Assembly: GCA_947588775.1 (NCBI GenBank)
Contig: CANPZQ010000024.1
Location: forward strand, 1 to 19,388
Reading direction: 5' to 3'
DNA from: an uncultured Clostridia bacterium
GTDB lineage: Bacteria; Bacillota; Clostridia; Oscillospirales; Ruminococcaceae
Length of the DNA stretch: 19,388 nucleotides
Shown piece by piece: positions 10,301-17,081 of the stretch; the stretch's first letter is position 1, and each line of letters begins with the position of its first letter. The notes under the pieces are model-generated. The model had not been told where the DNA came from. It did no database searches and saw only the letters and a list, made by a program, of their open reading frames with translations. A program made the position numbers and the translations under genes.

Positions 10301-13300
10301 AGGCCGAAATCAAGGCCGATGAAACCGTTCTCATCGAAAACCTCCCGCAGGGAACCGGTTACGCCGCTGCCGAAGAAAACGCCGACGGCTATACCGTCAA
10401 GTACACGGTCGACGGCACGGAAGTTAAAGAAGTAAGCGGAACCGTTGAGGAAAACGGCAGGGAAATCGCCGTCGTAATTGATAACAGTTTTAACGAAGGC
10501 ACCCTCGTCGTTTCAAAGAAGGTGGAAGCCGCCGGCGAAACGCTTTACTACTATTCTAAGGACGAATTCGGCTTCACGGTTACTCTTAAAGACGCGAACG
10601 GCAGCCCTGTTACGGGTAAATTCCCGCGTTACACCGCGACGATACCTGCCTCCGGCGAACCCGAGTGGGAGAAAGACGGCGATGCGGAATTCAAATCCGG
10701 CGTATTCAATGTAACGCTTAAAGACGGAGAAGCCGTTAAAATAGCGCAAATCCCCGCCGGCTTCACCTACGGGGTGACGGAGGACGACTACTCCGAATCC
10801 CTCGCGCCGTACTACGGCGACAAGCCCGCGCCGCTTACCGGAACGGTCAAGACCGATGAGGAAGCAAGGGCGGAGATGGTGAATAAGCTCGCCGTCCGCG
10901 ACCTAATTCTCTCAAAGACCGTCAAAAACGAAAACAAGGCCTACGACGATACAAAGGACGTTTTCGGCTTCACCATCAAGCTCACGCGCGGTGAAGAACC
11001 CGTCGCCGGGGAATTTACCGTTGACGGAACAGTCCGCGATGAAAAGGGCGTTGAAACTTCCGCGAAATCCGTTAAATTCGGCACTGACGGCACCGCTAAA
11101 GTCTGGCTCAAGGGCGGCGACAAGCTCAGAATCGTCGTGCTGCCTTCGGACTGCGAATACACCATCACCGAGGACAGGAACATAGTCTATGCCGAAACGG
11201 AACCTCAATCCGGCAAAATCGGTTATGGCGGGCCCATCGATTGCGAGTTCGTGAACACGGCGGAAATCCGCGATGTAAAGCTTTCAAAGACCATTGCCGC
11301 GAACGGCTACACCGGGCTCTACAAGTTCACCGACGACCTCTTCGGATTCACGCTGAAACTCATGAACGGTGAAAACCCCGTTGCGGGCAGCTATCCCATT
11401 ACCGGGACATTGCGTGACAAGGACGGAAAACAGCTTACTGATACCACGCTGACATTCGGCGCAGACGGCACCGCTCGGGTATGGCTAAAGGCAAGCGAAA
11501 GCCTCAGCATTTGCGGAATACCTTCGGCTTACAAGTTTGAGGCTGCCGAGGATAAGAGCGAGAGATATTCGACAGAGCATGAATCTTCGTTCAATGAGGA
11601 TAAGACGGTTCAGAGCGAGGAATTTGTCAACTCAATTGAATTCCGCGACCTAATTCTCTCAAAGACCGTCAAAAACGAAAACAAGTCCTACGACGATACA
11701 AAGGACGTTTTCGGCTTCACCGTCAAGCTCACGCGCGGTGAAGAACCCGTCGCCGGGGAATTTACCGTTGACGGAACAGTCCGCGATGAAAAGGGCGTTG
11801 AAACTTCCGCGAAATCCGTTAAATTCGGCACTGACGGCACCGCTAAAGTCTGGCTCAAGGGCGGCGACAAGCTCAGAATCGTCGTGCTGCCTTCGGACTG
11901 CGAATACACCATCACCGAGGACAGGAACATAGTCTATGCCGAAACGGAACCTCAATCCGGCAAAATCGGTTATGGCGGGCCCATCGATTGCGAGTTCGTG
12001 AACACGGCGGAAATCCGCGATGTAAAGCTTTCAAAGACCATTGCCGCGAACGGCTACACCGGGCTCTACAAGTTCACCGACGACCTCTTCGGATTCACGC
12101 TGAAACTCATGAACGGTGAAAACCCCGTTGCGGGCAGCTATCCCATTACCGGGACATTGCGTGACAAGGACGGAAAACAGCTTACTGATACCACGCTGAC
12201 ATTCGGCGCAGACGGCACCGCTCGGGTATGGCTAAAGGCAAGCGAAAGCCTCAGCATTTGCGGAATACCTTCGGCTTACAAGTTTGAGGCTGCCGAGGAT
12301 AAGAGCGAGAGATATTCGACAGAGCATGAATCTTCGTTCAATGAGGATAAGACGGTTCAGAGCGAGGAATTTGTCAACACCGTAGACTTCGGCGACGTTT
12401 CCGTACTGAAAATTGCCGAGGGAGGACCCGCTTCCCGCAGGTTCGAGCTTGAAATCGGGCTCGGCGGGCTCACGGGCGAATACGTGATTCACTACAGCTC
12501 ACAGAAGGCCGGCGAGGCCGACGGGAAGATTTCCGACGGCGGCACGGTTACGCTCTCGAGCGGCGAAACAGCCACGGTTTACGGCATTCCTGCGGGGACG
12601 AAGGTAACGTTTAACGAGAAAAATTCCGACGGCTACATCGCGATTCCCGCGCTTTCGCAGACCAAGACAATAGCTGCGGGACAGACTGCGGAATTTGAGT
12701 TCGTGAACCGCTTTGATACGGCTTCGCTGACGGTTTCAAAGGAGATTTTCGCGCGGCTTGAAGCAAACACCGACCCCGACAAGGAATTTGACTTTACTCT
12801 TACGCTCGATTCTCCGGAATACAGCCTTTCCTACACGGCTTCGGAGGCGGAAAGCGGCGAAATTTCGATAAAAATTATTCCGGAAGATGTTTCGGAAGGC
12901 TCGCCTGCGCCTCTTGTAATAGAAAATGTAATTAAGCTTAAAGACGGCGAAAAGGCGGTCGTAACGGGTATCCCGAACGGCACGCACTATGTAATCGAGG
13001 AGATTCCCGCATACGGCTACACTCCGGGCTACGCCGCAGGACGCGTCGAGGGAACCGTCGACACCCGCAATCCCGAGGAGGCCGCCGAGGCACCTGCCGA
13101 AACGGTTATCCCGCTCAGGTATGTGAACACCTTCGAGGTGGGTTCGGTGGAGATTTCCAAGGAAGTCACCGGCAGCGTGATGAAGCCCGAAAAGCCGTTT
13201 GAGTTCGTTCTCAAGGTTACGGATAAGGACGGCAATCCGCTTAAAAACAGGAAATTCGGCGACTTTGAGCTTGACGAAAACAGCGAGTATAAATTCACGC

Positions 13301-14679
13301 TTTCGGACGGCGAATCGAGGCTCTTTGAGAACTTGCCGCTCGGCTCGGCATTCACGTTTACGGAAACAGCCGACGAGGACCACTATACGGTTTCAAACAG
13401 CATAAGCGGTGAAAATACCGTCGCCTCCGGAGTTATCGGCGAGGCGGGAAGAAAGTATTCCGTCAAGTATACAAACGACCTCAACAGGGGCGCGATAAGC
13501 CTCACCAAGCACCTTGTCGGCACCGGCGGAATCAACGACAGCGAAGCCGGAATGACGTATACGTTCACCGTAGACATGTTCCTTGACGGCGACGAAAACC
13601 GTCCCGTAACCGGCTCTTACCCGTCAAGGCGCAACGGCATGGCGGCCGCGGACGTTGTATTCGACGAAAACGGCCATGCCGAGATAACGCTTTCGGACGG
13701 CGACACCGCCGAAATCCGCGACCTTCCCGCACTTGCGAAATACACGATTGTCGAGCTGCTTGCGGACAGGTACGAGGTAACAATCAACGGCTCGGTTTCG
13801 GACGACGGAATCATAGGCGGAACGGTTGAAAACGGCGAAACCGGCGAGTATATCTACCGGAACAGCCGCACGGCTCTCGGCGGCCTCAGAGTAAGAAAGA
13901 CGGTTGTCGGCTCGAAGGCGGACTTCTCGACAAGGTTCCTCTTCGCGGTGAAGCTCAGCGACAAGTCGATTAACGGCCAATACGGCGACATGTTCTTCGA
14001 GGACGGCGTCGCGAGGATTTATCTAAGACATGGCGAATCCGCGACCGCGACAGGGCTTCCCGAGGGTATAGAATACCGCGTCGACGAGGCGTATAACCCG
14101 TTCTACACCGCGACATACTACGGCCGGACCGGTGAAATAATCGACGAGCAGATTGTCGAATGCGAGGCGGTAAACGCAATTATAAGCCTCGGCGATTTGA
14201 GTATTTCCAAGACAGTCATCGGCGAAAATCCCGATTACGAGCGCGAATTCAACTTCGTAGTTACGTTTGCGGACGCATTCGGAAACGAAAACCGCGAGTA
14301 TTACTCATACTCGGGTTCAAGAAGCGGAATTATCCGCAGCGGCGACACAATTAAGCTGAGGCATGGCGAAAGCATTACGATTTACGGCCTCCCCGAGGGA
14401 ATCCGCTACACCGTAACCGAAATCGTTCCCGAAGGCTATGTCTGCCTCTCGAGCGGCACGGTAGGCGTAATCAGCGAGAATGTGCTGAGCTACGCGAGGT
14501 TTGAGAACTCCGAGGAGAACGTCCCCGACGTTCCCGAATCGCCCATCGAAACGGCTTCCGAGGGCGAAGGCGGAGGAATCGACTCGACCCACAGCGGCAG
14601 CGGACTGCTGCTAATAGCCCTTGCGGCAGCCCTCGCGGCCACCGCCGCGGCAATTGCGGTGAAAAAGCTTAAAAGGTGA
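1324..14679 (+). CDS. Giant multidomain surface protein (SpaA/Cna-B, FctA-like and DUF5979-like repeats), 4451 aa
   Basis: This is a secreted cell-surface adhesin or stalk protein of nearly half a megadalton. Residues 1-31 are a signal peptide (twin basic n-region, hydrophobic core ending near SAVGAA). Residues 33-450 form an unassigned N-terminal domain. Residues 455-1950 contain several beta-rich, D2/DUF11-like segments that restart with a Lys-bearing strand (NKEII, DKYLV, NKRVV). Residues 1968-2450 are three SpaA domains and a Cna-B-like domain. Residues 2460-2757 are another D2-like region. Residues 2762-2933 resemble the FctA pilin domain, and 2933-4397 are about twelve DUF5979-like repeats. 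Residues 4427-4446 are a membrane helix, followed by KKLKR. Many domains keep the Lys...Glu...Asn pattern of intramolecular isopeptide bonds. No LPXTG is present. It is transcribed alone, with a terminator downstream. Host ligand and role are unknown. Confidence 0.93.
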   Translation: MKTSRVLRRISAAALALCMALTNLTSAVGAAGLWPEPYPENSAGGGYNTWKLAPDAPLEGDTPLDDGYLESIVTVRMEAVENNAANTGKPLRARILAFNNSPNAARVSDVKVEIKDTTGGTPQPVYGSGSKGDRHLWFNSEKLLQEPIDGGFGGDAGENPGQIGVEWHDPGTVEENGAFNQFGYILISLPAGSSISFEIELDTLAGYDKDLSAQISATYMHYDETTGGMVWNDKPEEAVAPIDFTWTGSFDWTDFAKKSDAESVVALAPADDSLVKYTFAGSTKFDGLVDNNTAAAVPDYAAQPYADGGYILTNSLTLEDRLTMPSGVAMPENAVLSADGRAVLTSAGETVYEIIIDQTEDFTVDGGFTGTDGTFSLIFTRNPAVADPQWNPLKNVSAALHADKLQIDGNAFDNGAVPRVENTAAITVVSVTGDVDTLDAAGLPMTRTAGFDIVAAGRARLNKEIISVSGNYITIPQGSKNYFVSDGARITYRLTLENPSGTASAMTKGKPITDTFGANLSFDESSVEISGVDGWTLGNEVVKSVDGKTATFTLRENLPAGAELVIEYSADVVGLASSAADLKNTAQFGEDIKEAEVRARTESVVTLDKYLVSRYLPTSSSETSSPSFATITASPTLINTIKGKDKDYPNFEWDYTKLTGKSSIPFADGLEGYKAILEMNQGNYYVYVLKIVNEGEQDYVGTVVDQLPFTGPYTGCNDVGVYLYGDSVYYEFTGGSYSRYSNSSERDLYSRAASSAANAMWSDLSGFSYHVLTNAPIDRSGYGIQWDNVTIPANTVLYQTVVVKAPGHAGYSSEHEENNSFLEFAAKYRTYYNAATGYLKGGAVLRISYPVTPGSDNTRTAANLPEHTVARQISLQTGVLSTAKLRDGKMRMADGSYSEIERDNTKFELDENQEIANYITIFNDSSREMDLSEYELNIIVPKGFEFLGFVQLSSSSEFDTPRDTVTVNDPGSSQLLTLQNYTGPSLYFFNGTSGPPATGLFRGSGIGFTKNNVSNSGYTIISVSMSGKLRPYGGTAVGYIAKLNDDGMKTYELQTDCASFGAYIRSNSTIWHHASAAVKSTVKAPNGTRITPNDGGIYSAWAYRSGTGTNGADHKYNGYDINGTAQMFHSAPKDTNGSESSFPHAGDPSCIWSFVTLHPSIGYVNAAVNKRVVENKGSNDKNNPSLEDSGYTFDYIPHDGIHRTVDGTVRWRVSVTNKGDNTNNGSANSKTYVDLDYGVLVDTIDMPYKLNSIIFPANSIPLKHTVGPNISCVTVPASNLEIDFSDLAAGQSKTVDIDEATGLKIRVTAVSVEGGSIASGHDAENRPANSNATRYIIEFAAGSGYETKLSCLGPGSFGCSCGSENHDKSGIHNKLEFDVKFTTDDSIITNYNSFGIIVRDVSAKFVDIDGSGEKKTGPHIGLNSNSASAAINGGFGFDNASLLAEPMSFAQADGGDFLPQDIPAPIASGGDDGFPLGSNPAAEAQSFIGNQDVAYAEYSDWTDTSYTDGEKTIRFFDKDGNPLVEDGRELSANTRTDGDEKLPDSEQIIPGETRVQTTLHVESYLYESENYDYIDNFKIYDVFGVEAGADDYDPRSAYIPDLSTIRVVGVSGINREVGQSLDEALKIANGYRELTLGVDYDIYYTFEPLVTHEHLNITPINSLKYAADLGKLESVDWILYDPNAAKGEAGSGFDAEGNAAWGIKIVLKGDADGFYNSQKHSVQRNTFTDCYVEFMSTVSKDLIADGDKIPYPNVLAYSADIYNLDKNPSDPEYAKHFDEDTTAAYAEIQTVTGPNFTKSVVGEDDLPIESYDTCDFTFGVIRAKSTSLSASNVSGIAVMTLKPTEAVTVKNLSDHLRVIYSANGAELNADNFFNYNSAGGNTFIIFEMPDSQGNFTLTFTTERSNDPDMRKGSTSVRLSNLKTVETSDADFNKLLTEYSSSISGYYFTPNGDGYWLSISAVNKAGKPNLELHKVDSVSNELIAQNVEFRIYRPGEATPLSFTKVEEGVYAYAETAAPDTVTTVAMADGIIRITGLMPGRYELEELNAPLGYKTPTERITLDVRGAKRNDFEVVDIPNFPDPDGLRGTATITKISSDGTEIDFAAAGEAKFALYGEDYYEDDGSVNASAQAYSFTRTADGEYAFDDGMAEAFTREPETFGGKLKLTNLPVDPMAAATVYYLVETDAPKGYDVNGEPLVITFARETLAEGFTAEVEDKPISAQLRLYKLDADKFAALEAPDEDFAEAVIDDSPAGFGIYLKSAPLAPLTFNLASDGSYEYSPDGEITVLKTANGVLAVTGLTEEEYIIREVSAPAGYVLAEAEIELNVTESSEYIVKCVNEKANITLRVNKRWKAEGTEADYAQKGVAFSLYRLNSDGVTAELVDTATTANDGTAAFETGLKRDAQYYLVETEVKDYELVEPRADFVKGFLRDGVLHFDEENMADGEKLINAIKIDFASESADWKTSEGGAATFTENVLNLRVNTGGNAFNSFSFKKIDNHKIAEFYGIPEEEGYSYYYTKQDYADNNHFNYVHALLSGDVVTYTLTVKNLSSFSYGAFSIVDRMPNEDDGGVLSPEDRNSRFSIRNTAEPFIVLVDGRELPESLYNVEFSTAEKFTDSDFDGTETDESRWLDISEVKLVSGRESGADWQTVDTLSAEYKSFRVIFDKNFALEPGQTLEVVYDGKIFNAQPEIDENIQPEIGGSASADDPNIAWNNFAYRYTAALPNGAEPAVISAFSEIVSSGLNTATPEPPKVGVIVTRTAGALSVKKTLEYDSDRFTEALKGREFTFKLHFDGYVPEKGEPADPNVSVQYGDINESDVMQLTEENGQITFKVEAGKSAEESFKRLWFSKPGIYSFTLSEAVPEGGVTNSDGTVTVGDTTYSTEEYKLVYTVTAEDFKEYINDDSYTVKDVSADGVQSGGDPALEFTNRIEALGSLSVKKTVSRENSKDADEKTYDIKITLTAGRIALPAELKYTAAGEGKTVKTDGKTAVIEAEIKADETVLIENLPQGTGYAAAEENADGYTVKYTVDGTEVKEVSGTVEENGREIAVVIDNSFNEGTLVVSKKVEAAGETLYYYSKDEFGFTVTLKDANGSPVTGKFPRYTATIPASGEPEWEKDGDAEFKSGVFNVTLKDGEAVKIAQIPAGFTYGVTEDDYSESLAPYYGDKPAPLTGTVKTDEEARAEMVNKLAVRDLILSKTVKNENKAYDDTKDVFGFTIKLTRGEEPVAGEFTVDGTVRDEKGVETSAKSVKFGTDGTAKVWLKGGDKLRIVVLPSDCEYTITEDRNIVYAETEPQSGKIGYGGPIDCEFVNTAEIRDVKLSKTIAANGYTGLYKFTDDLFGFTLKLMNGENPVAGSYPITGTLRDKDGKQLTDTTLTFGADGTARVWLKASESLSICGIPSAYKFEAAEDKSERYSTEHESSFNEDKTVQSEEFVNSIEFRDLILSKTVKNENKSYDDTKDVFGFTVKLTRGEEPVAGEFTVDGTVRDEKGVETSAKSVKFGTDGTAKVWLKGGDKLRIVVLPSDCEYTITEDRNIVYAETEPQSGKIGYGGPIDCEFVNTAEIRDVKLSKTIAANGYTGLYKFTDDLFGFTLKLMNGENPVAGSYPITGTLRDKDGKQLTDTTLTFGADGTARVWLKASESLSICGIPSAYKFEAAEDKSERYSTEHESSFNEDKTVQSEEFVNTVDFGDVSVLKIAEGGPASRRFELEIGLGGLTGEYVIHYSSQKAGEADGKISDGGTVTLSSGETATVYGIPAGTKVTFNEKNSDGYIAIPALSQTKTIAAGQTAEFEFVNRFDTASLTVSKEIFARLEANTDPDKEFDFTLTLDSPEYSLSYTASEAESGEISIKIIPEDVSEGSPAPLVIENVIKLKDGEKAVVTGIPNGTHYVIEEIPAYGYTPGYAAGRVEGTVDTRNPEEAAEAPAETVIPLRYVNTFEVGSVEISKEVTGSVMKPEKPFEFVLKVTDKDGNPLKNRKFGDFELDENSEYKFTLSDGESRLFENLPLGSAFTFTETADEDHYTVSNSISGENTVASGVIGEAGRKYSVKYTNDLNRGAISLTKHLVGTGGINDSEAGMTYTFTVDMFLDGDENRPVTGSYPSRRNGMAAADVVFDENGHAEITLSDGDTAEIRDLPALAKYTIVELLADRYEVTINGSVSDDGIIGGTVENGETGEYIYRNSRTALGGLRVRKTVVGSKADFSTRFLFAVKLSDKSINGQYGDMFFEDGVARIYLRHGESATATGLPEGIEYRVDEAYNPFYTATYYGRTGEIIDEQIVECEAVNAIISLGDLSISKTVIGENPDYEREFNFVVTFADAFGNENREYYSYSGSRSGIIRSGDTIKLRHGESITIYGLPEGIRYTVTEIVPEGYVCLSSGTVGVISENVLSYARFENSEENVPDVPESPIETASEGEGGGIDSTHSGSGLLLIALAAALAATAAAIAVKKLKR
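1453..1461 (+). repeat. G9 homopolymer tract inside the surface-protein gene
   Basis: Nine consecutive G encode Gly44-Gly46, about 13 residues after the signal peptide. It is by far the longest G run I see in the gene. Loss of one G leads to TAG within nine codons of the tract start, and gain of one G gives GTA TAA immediately after it. The position and consequence are those of a slipped-strand ON/OFF switch; the switching itself is inferred. Confidence 0.7.
7225..8672 (+). other. Block of three SpaA domains plus one Cna-B-like domain (residues about 1968-2450)
   Basis: Each domain starts with a Lys-bearing strand and has a late Glu strand ending in an APxGY-type turn. The first has LELHKVD (K1973), YELEELNAPLGY (Y2040 onward) and an Asn strand DIPNFP (N2077). 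The second has ATITKISS and VETDAPKGY. The third has LRLYKLD and IREVSAPAGY. The fourth (IT-LRVNKRW... YYLVETEV) is Cna-B-like. In pilins such domains form Lys-Asn isopeptide bonds that make rigid, protease-resistant stalks; bond formation here is inferred from residue spacing. Confidence 0.85.
10895..11631 (+). repeat. Tandem duplication, copy 1 (737 bp, period 747 bp)
   Basis: This segment encodes two DUF5979-like domains (A, from R3192, and B, from R3316). It matches 11642-12378 base for base except at two positions: 10939 G versus 11686 T (Ala to Ser), and 10975 A versus 11722 G (Ile to Val). Both differences lie in the first 85 bp and change the protein. Ten unrelated bases separate the copies. 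Confidence 0.95.
11642..12378 (+). repeat. Tandem duplication, copy 2 (737 bp)
   Basis: This second copy encodes domains A' (from R3441) and B' (from R3565). The frame is preserved because the period of 747 is divisible by three. Identity to copy 1 is 735 of 737 by direct reading, much higher than between any other repeats of the protein. That points to a recent duplication, to homogenisation by gene conversion, or to an assembly error. Confidence 0.95.
14599..14679 (+). other. C-terminal membrane anchor without a canonical sortase motif
   Basis: An acidic, Glu/Pro/Ser/Gly-rich linker (about residues 4398-4425) is followed by an Ala/Leu-rich hydrophobic helix (about 4427-4446) and the basic end KKLKR. 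The layout matches a cell-wall sorting signal, but no LPXTG or close variant precedes the helix; the nearest sequence is DSTHSGSG. The protein may stay membrane-anchored or use an unusual sortase motif. Confidence 0.75.
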
Positions 14680-14687
14680 TAACCGAC

Positions 14688-14742
14688 CCCGTCCCCGGCA
14701 GGATTGAACCTCTTGCCGGGGGCGGGCAGTTGTTAGTTGTTA
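14688..14742 (+). terminator. Terminator downstream of the surface-protein gene
   Basis: A 13-bp stem pairs 14688-14700 with 14714-14726 (CCCGTCCCCGGCA with TGCCGGGGGCGGG, one G-U pair) around a 13-base loop, nine bases after the stop codon. The tail, CAGTTGTTAGTTGTTAG, is T-rich but interrupted, so termination may be partial. The stem itself is very stable. Confidence 0.75.
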
Positions 14743-14846
14743 GTCGGCGGATTCATGAACTATAAGCACAATAAGCCCTATAGTGTCTAAAATGCTTAAA
14801 ATCCACAGACTTTATCCTGCCGAAGCTTTGCCGGTTCCGAAACCAT

Positions 14847-14875
14847 TTGCTTTTCTTGCGCGCATGTGCTATAAT
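14847..14875 (+). promoter_or_regulatory. Promoter of the hydrolase-acyltransferase operon
   Basis: TTGCTT (14847-14852) and a perfect TATAAT (14870-14875) are separated by 17 bp, with a TGTGC extension before the -10. The start of transcription is expected near 14882, giving a leader of about 25 nt. This excludes the in-frame upstream TTG 14847 and ATG 14883 as starts of the following gene. Confidence 0.75.
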
Positions 14876-14906
14876 ACCCCTAATGACTTTGCAAAGAGGG
14901 CGAACC

Positions 14907-17075
14907 ATGACCGAAAAATTTGTCAGGGCGAATCTGCGATACCTTAAGGGGTTCATGACCGAGAGCACCCTCCCGGCGGCGAGGAAAACCCATGTTTTGC
15001 TCGGCGACTTTATGGCCGCTTCGCACAAGGCGGGGACGCGCTGCGAGAGGCGCGGGTTTACGGACTTTGAGGGCGAGTGGGTTATCCCCGAGGAGGAAAA
15101 GCGGGCGGGGGTTATTTTATATCTCCACGGCGGTGGATATACATGCGGGAACCTCGACTATGCGCGGGGGTTCGGAACCGTTCTCGCGAACGAGTTCGGG
15201 ATTCGCGTTTTTTGCTGCGCATACCGCCTTGCGCCCGAATATCCCTTCCCCGCAGCCGTCGACGACGCGGAGGAGGCGTACCGCTATCTCGTTTCAAGCG
15301 GATTTTCGCCCGAGAAAATAATTCTCTGCGGCGAAAGCGCGGGAGGCGGGCTTTGCTATGCTCTGAGCCTGCGGCTATTTGAGGACGGCGAGGCTCAGCC
15401 CGCGGGAATCGTCGCGCTGTCGCCATGGACGGATTTGACCCTCTCGGGGAAGTCCCATTCCGAAAACGACGAAATCGACCCGTCGATGACGACAGAGCGG
15501 GTGAGATTTTTTGCGGAATGCTATTCCGACGACCGCGAGAACCCGCTTGTTTCGCCGATTTTCTTCGATAAGGGACATGCCTCTTTCCCGCCCTCTCTGA
15601 TATTCGCCGGGGGCGACGAGGTGCTTTTGGACGATTCAAAGACTATGCACCGTCGGCTCACCGAAGCCGGGTTCAAGTCCGAGCTGATTGTCAGGCCGAA
15701 TATGTGGCACGCATACGTTTTATACAATCTTCGGGAATACCGCGCCGACTATGAGAAAATCGGGAGATTTTTAGACCGCCGCCTCACCGGGGAGGCGCGC
15801 TGCTGGAGCAGGCTCGACAACGCGGGGCTTATCTTCCCCGCCTCCCGCCGCCCGGGCTGGCATAACATCTTCCGCCTCTCGGCAGAGCTTTCGGAGCCCG
15901 TAGACCGCGATACGATGCAAACCGCCCTCGACGCGGCGGTAAAACGCTTCCCGCTTATTTCGTCAAGGCTCCGCGCAGGGGTGTTCTGGTACTATCTCGA
16001 ACAGACCGACGCGCCCGGGATAATCCGCGACGGCGGCCACCCGATTATGAAGCACCCGTTCGGCGAGGTTAAAAGATGCGCGATACGGGTTCTCTATTAT
16101 AAAAACAGGATTGCCGTTGAATTTTTCCATGCCGTAACCGACGGAAACGGCGGGTTAATCTTTCTTAAGACGCTCTTGGCGGAATACGCGCTTTTAAAGT
16201 ACGGGATAAACGTCCCGCCCGTCATGGGCGTAGCGGACAGGCTCGAAAGCCCCTCCCCGGAGGAGCTCGAGGACAGCTTCGCCGAAAATTGCGGAACCGT
16301 CGGCCTGAAACGCCGCGAGGAAAGGGCATACCGCTTAAACGGAATTAAGGAAAAGGACGGATTTTTGAACCTTACCTGCGGAACGCTGTCATTGAGCGAG
16401 CTTCTGCCGCGCTGCCGCGAGAGGGGAGTTACCCTTACCGCATATCTCGCCTCGGTGATGATAACGTCGCTAATTACGCTTCAGAAAAGAAAGGTGAGGC
16501 GGCTCGAAAAGCGGCGGCCGGTGAAAATCCAGATACCCGTCGACCTTAGACGGCTCTTCGGGAGCCGTACTATGCGAAACTTCGTGATGGTTGTAAACGT
16601 CGGCGTAGACCCGAGAATGGGGGACTACAGCTTCGATGAAATCCTCGGAATCGTCGACAGACAGCTTCGCCTCGGCGTTACCCCGAAGAATATGCAGGCG
16701 GCGTTCACCACCAATGTCAAGGCCGAAAACAGCCTTGCTATACGCCTCGTTCCGCTCTTTATAAAGAACATAGTGATGAAAGCCGTGTTCGACAGGGTAG
16801 GGGAGGCGCAGGGCTGTATAACGGTATCTAACCTCGGGAAAATCGAGCTTCCCGACGAGCTGGCGAAGATAGTCGACAGATTTGATTTCATAATCGGCCC
16901 GCAGGCGCGCGCGCCCCATAACTGCGCAGTCTGCTCCTACGGCGACGACCTTAGAATCAATTTCATACGCCGCTCCGAGAGCCCCGAGCTCGAGCGGGAG
17001 TTCTTCCGAAACCTTGTTCGCCAAGGGTTCCATGTAACGGTAGAGAGCAATTCGAGAGAAACGAAGGGAGAGTGA
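14907..17075 (+). CDS. Alpha/beta-hydrolase (HSL-type) fused to a condensation-type acyltransferase, 722 aa
   Basis: This is a bifunctional cytoplasmic enzyme by domain content. Residues 1-285 are a hormone-sensitive-lipase-type esterase with oxyanion motif HGGGY (H74-Y78), nucleophile elbow GESAGGG (S144), acid GGDE (D237) and base MWHAY (H268). Residues about 290-715 form a CoA-dependent acyltransferase/condensation-like domain related to alcohol acetyltransferases, with the active-site motif HAVTDG (H408, D412). The start at ATG 14907 is preceded by AAGAGGG at a six-base distance. The gene ends six bases before the zinc-ribbon membrane-protein gene, so the two are surely co-transcribed. 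The pairing suggests hydrolysis and transfer of acyl groups on a lipid or other hydrophobic alcohol near the membrane. The substrate is not identifiable, and both catalytic sets look intact. Confidence 0.88.
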   Translation: MTEKFVRANLRYLKGFMTESTLPAARKTHVLLGDFMAASHKAGTRCERRGFTDFEGEWVIPEEEKRAGVILYLHGGGYTCGNLDYARGFGTVLANEFGIRVFCCAYRLAPEYPFPAAVDDAEEAYRYLVSSGFSPEKIILCGESAGGGLCYALSLRLFEDGEAQPAGIVALSPWTDLTLSGKSHSENDEIDPSMTTERVRFFAECYSDDRENPLVSPIFFDKGHASFPPSLIFAGGDEVLLDDSKTMHRRLTEAGFKSELIVRPNMWHAYVLYNLREYRADYEKIGRFLDRRLTGEARCWSRLDNAGLIFPASRRPGWHNIFRLSAELSEPVDRDTMQTALDAAVKRFPLISSRLRAGVFWYYLEQTDAPGIIRDGGHPIMKHPFGEVKRCAIRVLYYKNRIAVEFFHAVTDGNGGLIFLKTLLAEYALLKYGINVPPVMGVADRLESPSPEELEDSFAENCGTVGLKRREERAYRLNGIKEKDGFLNLTCGTLSLSELLPRCRERGVTLTAYLASVMITSLITLQKRKVRRLEKRRPVKIQIPVDLRRLFGSRTMRNFVMVVNVGVDPRMGDYSFDEILGIVDRQLRLGVTPKNMQAAFTTNVKAENSLAIRLVPLFIKNIVMKAVFDRVGEAQGCITVSNLGKIELPDELAKIVDRFDFIIGPQARAPHNCAVCSYGDDLRINFIRRSESPELEREFFRNLVRQGFHVTVESNSRETKGE

Positions 17076-17081
17076 ATATAT

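Larger units (their letters stand above)
9607..14514 (+). other. FctA-like domain followed by about twelve DUF5979-like stalk repeats (residues about 2762-4397)
   Basis: The FctA/Spy0128-like domain runs from LSVKKTLEYD to LEFTNRIEA (2762-2933). Repeats of 105-140 residues follow, beginning at residues 2933, 3059, 3192, 3316, 3441, 3565, 3690, 3800, 3940, 4056, 4187 and 4291. Each begins with a strand of type L-x-V/L-x-K-x-V/I and has a central L-x-x-G-E/D strand. Each then has a G-I/L-P turn, a T-x-x-E strand and, in most, an ending F/Y-V/T-N. Adjacent repeats are clearly related but diverged, except for the A-B-A-B set at 3192-3688, which is nearly identical at the DNA level. The array most likely lifts the N-terminal half away from the cell wall. 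Confidence 0.8.

Noticed and set aside
10895..12378. Possible CRISPR array or insertion sequence at the repeated DNA
   Set aside because: The repeat is a two-copy coding duplication with the reading frame kept; it has no short spacers, terminal inverted repeats or transposase.
14759..14784. Inverted repeat ACTATA...TATAGT
   Set aside because: Six weak A-T-rich pairs around a 14-base loop, with no U-tract; likely chance.
14753..15028. Minus-strand open frame between the surface protein and hydrolase genes
   Set aside because: It overlaps the clear promoter and the start of the hydrolase gene on the other strand, and shows no recognisable protein.
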